From a virus: a stretch of 64,000 bases of DNA. Each line of letters opens with the position of its first letter. Position 1 is the first letter of the stretch. The notes below the pieces were generated by a model that ran no database searches, was not told where the DNA came from, and was given only the letters and a program-made list of their open reading frames with translations. The DNA lies in IMG/VR virus record IMGVR_UViG_3300046169_000109, positions 1-64,000 of that record. One strand, 5' to 3'. A program made the translations under genes and the position numbers. Shown piece after piece: positions 48,021 to 59,000 of the stretch.

Positions 48021-50048
48021 TTATTGTTGATATTGGTTCATTCCTTGAGGGTTACTATTACCCATACCACTAGCTACTGCAGATACACCATCCCTTGGAG
48101 CTGGGCTTTCCCCACCCTCTCCTTGTGCGGCATTGTCACCAAGCATTTTGGCAATCTCTGCTTCGCTCTTCGGATCGGCAGGAGCTTCTGGAGGTAAGAA
48201 TTCATCGGTCTTCTCGAATCCCATAGCATCAAGAATGCGTTTAAGCATGGGACGCATGAAAGGACGCATCTCTGGAGGTGATTGGAAGTATCTGTCCTGG
48301 GTCTGCAAAGCAAGATTTGCTTTTTCAATAGCCCGTTGACCTTGGTCCTGCGACAGCATGACTCGAACATTTATTCCGATATCACGAATTGCTTCCGGGG
48401 ACATCACGCCAAAGGCACGAACATCACCTTCCATATATTCAAATACTTCTTCCTCATCGATCGTGGCCATCGTTACCTGAACGAGCTTGGTCAAATGCTC
48501 TTCAAAACCACGAACAATTCGACGCATCCAACGACGACCAATCTTACTCGCCTCTCTGAGTGTTGCCTCGACACCTGTTGCAGTATTTGCCGGAGCTAAT
48601 GCCTGATAATCTCCCTGTGCCATGTTGGATACGCCCAACCAGAGCTGGACAATTCCAAATACAAAATCAATCAAGTCTTGTGTTCTTACATCGACATTGG
48701 GGACAGCGGCAAAGTTTATAAAGTCATCAATACTATATTGATCCTTTAATTCAAAAATCTTTCCAGCGTGCAGCTCTACATCTTCAGGCTCGTCTTCTAC
48801 AGCTTGAGCATTAATTCCAATGATCGGATTAGCAGCGAGTTCATTGCGATAGCTCTGAGAATTAAATTGGCGGTCTACATATTCTTGGAAGCTGCGAATT
48901 CTTTCGGGCAAACTACTTCCACACCACTTGTTTCTTTCTTTCCCGATGGAAACTGCGGTGTAAGGAACTTTGTTATCAGGAGTTAGTTTTGCAACATATT
49001 CATAGTAGATAGGCTTTTCAGTCTCGGTATCTATAAAGATGCAAAATTCCTGAGGTGCCCCAGTGCCAAGAACATCCCGTTTAATCCAACATTCAATAAT
49101 CGGAACGACTGGATTTTCATCGGAATCAAAAGATAGATTTTCTTTTCTCTCCTCGTTTTCTTCGACCTCCGACCTTGGATTTGCATCCTTCTTCATGAGG
49201 TTTAAGTATTCAGGAAATGTGATCCAGTCCCGATTCATGAACATGTCACGAACCCATTTTAAATCTTTGTCGTACAATTCTACAACGATGTCAGCCTCGT
49301 CCACAGATTCTGCGGTCGATGGGCAAAGGAAACGGTCTGAGTCTATGACCTCCGACCTTGGACCTCTGTACTTTACCTGCTGGGTTGGTACCCCTTGCGG
49401 GAGAGGTTGAAACTCGTGTACCCCTGGGATCATTTGGAAGCTAGGATCGGTCGCAAGTCGAAGCTCTGTTTCTCCGGTCAAAGGATTCATCTCGGGAATG
49501 AATTGAGATTCTCCTTCAATGATTGGTCCTTCTCCTGGTATCTCTTCAAATGCACCTGTTTGATTGTTGAACAATCCATTTCTTTCATAGTCATACCAAA
49601 CGGATATATCTTCGCGGTATGTAGATTTAAGAACTAATGCACGCTGAATAAATAAATGAAGATATGATTCTTCAAGACGCTCGCGTGTCTTTGCTTGATC
49701 CTCAATCTTCCAATTAAAATACTTGTCGTATCCCTCGGCCGTCTCCAAGTCGCTCGCTCCTTGGGCTTCAAATTTAAAGTAGGGACTCGTCCCGGTTATT
49801 TCGTCCTCCGCACGGGCCATGAAATGATCTACGACAAGAGATGTCATGGGTACCGAAAGATTTGAATGACTGAATATACCGTCGTAATCTATGCGGTCTG
49901 TGCGGTCATTATGATACGTTTTCCAAGAGATCTTATCGGTCTCAATACGTTCGCGGTTATCCTCCTTAAGTTGCCTTACCCGTTCGAGCGTGTACTCAAC
50001 GAGTTTTTCTTCCTGCTTTTTATTTAACTTAAGATTTGATTCCTTCAT
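48021..50048 (-). CDS. portal protein, 675 aa
   Basis: Length and pattern fit large podovirus portals: an N-terminal helical region (NKKQEEKLVEYTLERVRQLK then EDN), the wing-type segment SNLSVPMTSLVVDHFMARAE, a stem region and a C-terminal helix with TGVEATLREASKIGRRWMRR. A Gln/Pro-rich tail ends it. The portal forms the dodecameric DNA entry channel. It lies directly after the giant protein gene. Confidence 0.75.
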   Translation of the reverse strand: MKESNLKLNKKQEEKLVEYTLERVRQLKEDNRERIETDKISWKTYHNDRTDRIDYDGIFSHSNLSVPMTSLVVDHFMARAEDEITGTSPYFKFEAQGASDLETAEGYDKYFNWKIEDQAKTRERLEESYLHLFIQRALVLKSTYREDISVWYDYERNGLFNNQTGAFEEIPGEGPIIEGESQFIPEMNPLTGETELRLATDPSFQMIPGVHEFQPLPQGVPTQQVKYRGPRSEVIDSDRFLCPSTAESVDEADIVVELYDKDLKWVRDMFMNRDWITFPEYLNLMKKDANPRSEVEENEERKENLSFDSDENPVVPIIECWIKRDVLGTGAPQEFCIFIDTETEKPIYYEYVAKLTPDNKVPYTAVSIGKERNKWCGSSLPERIRSFQEYVDRQFNSQSYRNELAANPIIGINAQAVEDEPEDVELHAGKIFELKDQYSIDDFINFAAVPNVDVRTQDLIDFVFGIVQLWLGVSNMAQGDYQALAPANTATGVEATLREASKIGRRWMRRIVRGFEEHLTKLVQVTMATIDEEEVFEYMEGDVRAFGVMSPEAIRDIGINVRVMLSQDQGQRAIEKANLALQTQDRYFQSPPEMRPFMRPMLKRILDAMGFEKTDEFLPPEAPADPKSEAEIAKMLGDNAAQGEGGESPAPRDGVSAVASGMGNSNPQGMNQYQQ

Positions 50049-50054
50049 ACACTG

Positions 50055-53000
50055 TTATGAAATTCCGAGAGCCTGAGCTTTTTTAATGACCGCGACGTAT
50101 GCAGCATGTTCCTTTTTTTCTAGGTCCGCAATGCGTTGCAATTTCTGATCTTGGGTAAAAGCTTTGGAAGATTCTATCTTAGATTTCTGTGCTCGAATCT
50201 TAGACTTTAGTGCGTCTGCATATTTTACAGAGCTCGATAATGTAAGCAGATCTTTCATTTCCTGCTGTGTATACGCATATTCTTTGGGCCCGGCTACTTT
50301 TGCCGCTTTAACTGCACGCTCAGCTGTCTTGTTTGCAGTGCGAATTTGATAGTATGTATTCTTGGTACTAGCGTTAGAGGTAGATGAGCGGTAGAACCTG
50401 TTTGTTATAGGCATCTTGTTCGCATCAAACTTACCGTAGTCTTCAGATGTTCCGGGTAAACCTGGCCATAGCAACCCACCAAATGCGGCATTTAATATCT
50501 GACCTGGACCACCGCTATAGCCTAATAAAAGATGCTCTATTTGGCTACCGGAAATATCCCACTTCATATCAGAATCATCCAAGCTCTTTAAAGGATCCGC
50601 TCCAAAAATACCTGAGAAAGACCCTTTTACCTGATCACTTCCGCCCATGAACTCATTTATACTTTTTGATAGAGCATTCCAATGCTCCTGCGTTCTTTTC
50701 GGATCCATCATATGAGCAGGCTTGGGGGCTTCGAATGGGCGGTCTTCCATCCGTATAGGTGCATCCATGAAATTTTTATTAGCCGATAATTCATAGAAAG
50801 GTTTTACCGGTGTGGGTATAAAAGCAGTACCCAGACCAGCGCCCCCTACAGGATTGAAAGAATTAAGGGTGGCGGCCATATTTCGAGAAATGAAATCCAT
50901 AGGCCCAGATCCACCTCGGCCCATAGCATATTTTGCGAATACATCCATCGCTGTTTGTCCCATCGTCCAGAACATATTGTAGCCTAACGCCAATGGAATT
51001 CCGACATACCCGGTATTCTCTTTGCCAGGCATACTAATTAAAGCAGTGGTATCCCTTCGATAAGATGATATGCGATCATATCCTGGCTCGTCTTCGTCCT
51101 CATCGTCGTCAATTAAACGATTAAATAAATTCACAAGCATAGAGGCTAGTACTATGCCACCTATTAAATTACGGCTGCCCTTGAGCCCTCTCTTGTGAAA
51201 TGTCTGAATCATACGATCCATAGAGTTCATAGACGCTCCGAAAAATACAAAGAATGCACCAAAAGTCTGAGTCATTGTTCCCTTCTGATTGAAGTCCACG
51301 GTTACATTTCTTGAAATATTCGCTGCTTCATGCACAGTCCTACCGTTCTCAATAGCAGACCAAAAAGCTGACATCCGGACGGTGTTTTCTACAGCGGTAT
51401 TGATGGAATCAAATGTATCGACTGCATGTCTTAACATATTCCTTTCAGACTTTTTATTTTTCTTACCTTTTTTCTGCATCTTCTGCAGATCTTCGATCAT
51501 CTCGGTAACTGGTTTATTTCGGAAGTAACCAACCTTTGCGCCTGCTTGAACCGCAAATTGATACATCTTTTCGTAATCCTTATTTGCGAGAATCTTCTTT
51601 GCATACTCGTTAGCTTCTTTTCTGTCGGTTGGGAAATCGTCTAGTAATGTGGCTTCCCCCCTAGCCTTTCTTTGCTCGACATTAAGAATACCACCCATGA
51701 AGCCTTTGAGGCGTTTGTAAGAGAAAACATTTTTGGCGAACTCTTTTTTATCATCCTCGGTAAGGTGAATGTACGCGGTTTGTAAATCTCTGAAGAAGTT
51801 GGGAATAAGGAACGCAGGGTTTTTTGATGTAAACATACTCGCCATAAAACGAGTCACTGCGTTTACCCCACTGAGAAATTTAGGAAGAGTTTCGTATCGG
51901 AGATTTTTTACCGAGGATGCAAAGCGCATACCGCGCTCATTATTCTGCATCTCAATATAAAAAGGCTCCCCGTTCTTGCGGTAGGTAAATACAAGCGGGT
52001 TGTTTTGAAACTCCCTGTTTATCTCCCGGCGAGCCATGACTAAACCGTCAATTTTCTGGTCACCTACAACCAGCTTTTCTGTTTTTATTTCGTAATGCTT
52101 TTTAACATCCACCCTGCGAAACTCTTTCTTGAATACGGCATCTTTACCCTCAAATAGTTCGCGTGCGGCTTCTATTATAGTGGGGTCTTTTTCGATCTTA
52201 TTAAGAATGTCTTTTCCGCCTGGTATACTGTTCAAGTCTAATAAAGGAAGAGAATCTCCGACTACTTCTTTGCCGTGGTAAGCTACCGTGCGCAATATTT
52301 CAAACGCCGTGCCGAATGCATTTGAGACCGTGTTCTTTTGACCCAAAATAGCACCCTCATAATATTGAGACTGTGCAACGGGGAAAACCATTTTAGGGTC
52401 TGGAGCAACGGCATTTTCACCAAGCCTACCGAACGATCCTTTAAATAAGAATTTATGTTTAGGCATATCCCACGCCCGACCGGCAGCGGTACTTGATTTG
52501 CCACCTATTTCATAGGCACGCTCATTATCAAACAGAGTTTGCGTTTCACCCTCGAATCCTTGCATCGGTGCATAAGAATATGCGTTATCTGCTCCGTTAA
52601 ACTGGTACATGAAAGCAGACCCGCCTTGCTTTTTCCAATCAAAGGATGAACTAGCTGTCACCATGGCAAGCTCTTCATTAATGCCCCCGTCCTGGTCGTT
52701 TTTCATTAAACCGTTTGCGGACCGGTGCCTTAGCCCCTCCCGGTTAAACTCGTAGAATTTTTGTAAAGGATTTCTTTCGTCTTTAAGAAAGGCTAAGAAG
52801 TTTTTGTCTTTCTCCATGGTCTGGACAACTTCAATTGCAAGCTCGGTAGATACGCCGCTCATACGATCACCATTCTTATCAATCATCTCCTGAATGGCTT
52901 CTTTATGCTCGTCTTTTGCATCCTTCAGATATTCGAGATATAACTTTTTGATGTGGTCGTTACGACTGGGAGCAGCGCGGGCGATTAAATACTTACCCCA

Positions 53001-56000
53001 CTGCTCATTTGTTATGCCGTGATCTGCAAGCGCATCTTCAATAGGCTCGATAAAGCGGAGATGGGCCTGACGAACGACCTCGTCCGTTTTACCAAAGTAT
53101 TGCTGCCAAAGACCTTTGACATCCAGCGCATCAAGCAAGCCCTTATCTTCAATACCCAAGTCCTTCAGTGCATTGGATATGATCCTAGTAGATGGGCGAG
53201 CACTGTCCAAAGCAGCCGCGATGACGCCATCTTTGCTAAAGCTTTCTTTATGCTTAGCAAAATAGTTTTTTAAGTCCTGCCTGCCGGACTCCCCTAAACC
53301 AAACTTATTGGCTAGGCTTGTTAGTATCCTTGTGGCCCCGATCGAATCATCAGATATTCCAGAGGATAAAGAACTGGTGCCAGGATCCATGACTCGGACC
53401 TTGAGCTTCGGGTAGTTAGGATGTTGCTTGAGGTCTTTGGCCCATTTGTAAATTAAGTACTTCTGAGCAGGAGGCATGGGCATATCAAACGCATTCCAAA
53501 AGACTTCGTCTGTGCGGAACTCACGCATAATCTTTTCAAGAGAAAGTGCTTTGCCGTCTTTCTTAAGATTAAACAGTTTCTGATTTGTTTCAGTGCCGGA
53601 TAATGCTTGGGATATTTTATCGTTTAAAGGATCTAGCGTGAAATCAGGACCTCTGAAAGATACAGGATCGTTTAATTTTATGTCCTCGATCTTATCAATC
53701 TGCTTGGAGTCTACAGCTTCGCCACTTACACCATCACCCTTTTGAACACCTTTAAAACCGCTGTCATCAGTTTCCATATTATCAAGAACACCTTCAGGGG
53801 CATCCTCTCTAATGAAGTCTTCGATGGAATTATCGATCGTGTTTCGCTGCAGAACATTTGTTGCATTCGAAGAGTTTTTTGATGTCTCAGTTTCATCAAA
53901 CCCACGACCGTCGGCCAGACGCACGCGGCCTGCATCGTAAACCGCTTGGATAATAGGTTTAACCTGCTTAACCGCAGTATCAATATCGGGCACTCCATTG
54001 CTCCACAATGTATTAGTCTCTGATATTTGAGTACTCTTACCACTATCTAATACAACAGTTCTACGCACCTCCTCGGATAAGTTCTTCCATCCTGACTTTT
54101 TGGGATTCTTTGAAGCTACAAAAGTTGGGTCTTCTTTAATATTAAGCAGCTTATACGCTTCCTTAATAAAATCTGCCCATACATATGGGACGATGCCTCC
54201 AGCAGGTCCGCCAGGGAGTTGCTTATAATTGTCACCATTAACCTCAGACGATGGCTCGTATTGAAGAGATAGAACGGCTTTCTTTAATGCATTATCTGAT
54301 TTGGGATTGAACTTCTTGGTCTTGATCTGACTAAGTAAATACTCAACAAATTGAACAGGGCTTACCGAGTTGCCCGAGGATATCCCAGAAGTAGCTTGTG
54401 CATCCATCAAAGCGACTTGTTGGCGGGCACGGCTTTCAATTTCTGGATTATCAATCAAGAACTGATCACGAGCACGAGATTCTAAATTCTTAGGAAGTAC
54501 ATGACCGTTACCCTTCTTCCACAAACCTTTTACTCTTTTGACCTTCAGCTTTTTACCGTCGGGCTTTGTGATTTCATATGCGGGAATGTCCTGATACTTC
54601 TCGCTGTTAAATTCTTCAGCCAATGCTTTTTCCATGGCCTGAGACCTTTTATTTTCCAAGCTCCTAGCAATGTCCGGGCTCATCTGCTCAGAACCAGAAC
54701 CTGTACCAAAAGTTGTACGACTTGGTGAAAAGTCTTCGGCTCGGGATGCAGCGAAAAGGTCGAGAACTGCGATTCCTTGGTCGGCGGACCCACGGGCAAA
54801 TGATCCGTGCCCTTTACCAGATTTTACTGTTTGTGTATCAAGCTCGCCCAAGGCAAAGAATTCATACTCATCAGGAGATGCAACATCTGCACCCCACGCC
54901 TTTGCTGCTTGTGTAGTCTCCTCAGCAATCTTTTCAGAAACAACTTCTTCAAACTCAGACTTTGCTTTGTCTCTAAGATCTTCGTACTTCTTTTTTGCTT
55001 CCTCGTAGGCATCTTCAACACCTTCTATTTTTCGAAGCTCTTTAGCTATAAATAGACGGCGCTCATCCGCAGTTAATTTATTCCAAGCTTGCAGGTCGCC
55101 AGTCCATCCAGGTTCAGATTTTGATTCATCAGGCTTCCTGCGGTTTGCAACGCCCATATCCTCGGCAATATCAGACTCCCAAATATCAGTGATCTTATCG
55201 ATCGCATCCAACTTTTCTTTGTAGAATAAGAACTCTGTCAATGTCTCAGTCCACTGCTTACCACCATGGATCTTAGCGAAATATCCACCGGTCTCTTCTC
55301 CTTGAAATGCACCGATCTCATCGTAGTCAAAGTACAAGGCTGCGAGTTTTTGCCTAAGACCAGGTATCCGTGCTCCTTTTACATCTTTGCCGGGCTTTAT
55401 TGCACCGGTTGTTTCGAGCTCGTCGTCGTATCCATTAAGCATGCGCTCTATACGGGCACGCTCCTTTGGATCATCCGTTTTTTCTAGAAGCTGCTCATAT
55501 TCGGCAATGTCCTTAGCAATCTCAGATGCTCGTAATTCTAAAATCTGGTGGTACCTTTGCTGCTTAGATCCCCGAAAATCACGATCGTCCAATATCTCAA
55601 GCCCGCGACCGGTAGCCAATTCATAGACTGCCATTTCAGAAAGCATAACTCGGTCGATGTCTCCATTTACCAAATCGCGATAATTTTTACCTGCTTTCTT
55701 ATCCATCTCCCGCAATCTGAAGAGCATCATACTTGCAATAGGTGTACCCTTTTCAGACTGGAAAAATAGTCGGTCCTTGTCCGTATATCGGTTGGTTCCT
55801 ACACCCTCCGGCATAGCGACTGATGCACGCACAGCATCAAGCATATTGACATATTCCTGAACTGTTTTGCCACCGAACCAACTCAGCTTGTCCGTAAGCT
55901 TCCTACCATTTATAAACGGATTGAATGCCTGGGTTTTATCGATGCCTGAGCCAAGGGCGGTTGGGTCCTGTTGGTCTGATTGGGATTCAACAAAGGAATC

Positions 56001-59000
56001 CATTGCATTTAAAGACTCTTCAAGAAGCGTGCGACCTTTTGAGTCAAAATTTAAAATGCTCGATATAGCATCTAGAATTTCAGAAAATAATGACTTATTA
56101 CTTCCAGAATCTGATTCTACTTTGGTTAAAAAGTTCTGCAGCTCTTTATCAGTGTAAAGCATAGCCAAAAACTCATCAAACCGAGTTAGGTAGTTTGGTA
56201 TTTGTTTTTCTGTAATAGGGTTACCGAAGGAATCTTGCTTTGGTCTGATTGATTTATCTGACATCCACCCTGCTCTGGCTTTTTTCCAAGCGTCATACAG
56301 CTTCTGCATGTTTTTATCTGAGAAGGTAACCGTACTGCCTTTGCGTATGTAATTAGTAGACTCTGGTACCGTTATCGCATGCATAAGCTCGTGCAATAAT
56401 GTTAAACCTGTTCCACCTGGGTATATAACAACCCCTCCTATTTCAGCATCTTTTTTGTAAAAATATGTGCCGCGGTCTTTAGAATTTGAGTCGTTAATAA
56501 AACCTACTCTTAAATTTTTAATTTTATTAGACTTCTTAAGTCTTGAAGCTAATGCTTTTTCAAGCTCACTACCTGTGTTTATTAGGATGTCTAAAGCATC
56601 CCCAGAAGATATACCACCCTGCGCTTTTTGTTTTGTACCATCATACTTTGACACCTCTGACCGGCTCTTAATAAGAGCTTTTTCTTTCAAAGATGAAACA
56701 GGGTCTGCAGAAATGACATTACCGTCCTTGCCCTGGATCTCGTCTATTTGAGCGGTTTCGGGCTCTGGCGATTTCTCCGAATCCTCTGTTTTCGCCTTAG
56801 CCTTAGCCTTAGCCTTAGCCTTAGCCTTAGCCTTGGGCTGAGTATTAGAACCCTCCCACAGTCTCCAGTTTGTATATTTGAATAGATAAGACTGGCTGTC
56901 GGATACACCACCAACTTCTTCCCACCTACCTTTTTTCTTATGCCAAATAGCTGTGTCTCTTCCGCTACTAGCCAGCTGGCCAAGTGTGTACTTCTCAAAA
57001 TTCTCGGTTTTGAAACCACCATTTTCTTTTGTCGGAGCTCTTCCGGGGCCAACATATTTGTAATAGTTGAAATGCGGGACATCCTTCCAATCGATTGTTG
57101 TTTTCTCTGGCTCGATCGCATGCAGATATTGCTTGAGCATCTTGAGCTTTTTATTGATGTCTGCTAGCTCAGCCTTCTGCTCTTTTGTAAGCTCAGTCTT
57201 TTTGGGCTCTTCCTTTGTTGCTTCGGGCTTGGCTTTAGTCTCCTCCTGCTTGGCCGGCGCCGGCGCCTTCGTCTTGGCTGGTGCTTTTGTCTTGGCCGAT
57301 TGCTTGGGCGCTCCTTGATTAAGGTTTTGCTTATACTGAATAAACTTTGGGTTTAAGCCCTTCTCCTTTTCCGCAACCGCTTTTGCTGCTTTATACTCTT
57401 TAGCTAGATACTTGTGGTACTTGTCGTTATACCGCTGAATGTAGTCACCCTCTTTTTTATCTTTTGAACCTTTTGCACTTCGTTCAGCAGATTTTTTCGG
57501 TCCGAATTTAGAACCGTCCCACTCGCGATATTGTACTTTGTTACCAAAGCGGTTAATTACTACTACGATCTTGTGGGAATATTTGTAGTCTTTAGCTTGC
57601 TTAGCTCCAAGAGCTGTCGGGTTGAGAATAGCTTCTTTCGATCTTTCAAGCTCAGCAATACGGGTACTTATCGCCCCGGTTGCAAATTCTACACGCTGTT
57701 CATATTCAACAAATGCTTGGCGTACCATCTCAGCACTGGCGGCTTTTAAGCTGGATACATCAGCTAATCCAACACCAGCAAGAGCACTCGAAAAGATAGC
57801 GCTGTCCTGCAATGCATTGAGATCCATGATCTCAGCAATGATCTGGCCATAGGAAATATCCCCTTCCTGACCATTGGTCTCCTCTAAAAGTTTTTTCTTC
57901 GCTTCTTCAGCACGCTTCTCAAAAGCTTTCTGATCGAGCACAAGCTTGCTCATAGCAGTAACTTTTTCAGATACTGTCTTTAGCTTTTCACGCTCAGCAG
58001 CATAGAATTCTTTTTGTGCTTTCTCAGCAGCTTCTCGGGTATCAAATTTTTGGGCTGGGCCACTGCGACGAGTACCAGGAAGTCGAGTGGTTAAAGAAAA
58101 CTTTCCACTACTCTCTTTGATGTTTGCAGAGGGTAAAAGATTCTGAACCTCGTTAATACTAGATATAACACGATCTTCCTGAGATACTACCGCTTCGCCA
58201 CGCTTTGCACGGTTAGTAATTTCGCGAGCGACACCCTCAGGAGAATCATCTTTAACAGGTTTTTCTTTAGGCAGATTTTGTGCGCGGGTAGCTTCTTTCT
58301 TAGCGCTAGCTAATTGCTCCCTACTTGATTTTGCCCTTTTGCGACTCTCAACAACCTTCTTACCAATTCTCTTTCTTTCGACACGGTCCTTCGATGTTTT
58401 AAATTGTTTCTCAACACTAGAAAGTTCGCTCTCTACCTCTTTTAAATTTTCTTTTGCCGACGCGACCCGTTTATCTTTATCTAAGATATCGACGACATTT
58501 TCGGTCTTTGTTTCGCTCTCTTTATTTAAAAGCTGCTCAGCACCACGCTCAGCATCTTTGCCTTTCAGAGTTTTATAAACCTCACCGGTGGCAACATCAT
58601 CCCCAAGACTTACCCGGTTAGCTACGATGTTTTCTTGGACATTACCGAGCTCAGTATCAGTATAAGCAGACATCTCGGTAGGTAAGAGCTTTTTACCCAG
58701 AATCTTGTTTACTCCTTCAGCAATCTTCTTTGCTTGGGCCTCACCTTGAACACCTTTAATTACTGCAATTTTACGCATTAAGGAGTTCAATGCTTCCTCA
58801 TCACCCATTTGCTGAATAGGTGTCTCTTTAGCAAAGAACTCCTGAGCCATGCCCGGGCGTTCATGATAGTATTGACCAAAGCTGGGCCCGGTATCTTTTG
58901 AGAAACCGTTGGGCGTAAAACCCATTTTACCAAGGATCAATTGATTAAGATCAAACTGTTGCTCTTTTGATCCGCCAGTTGATTCACCACCGGTAAAGCG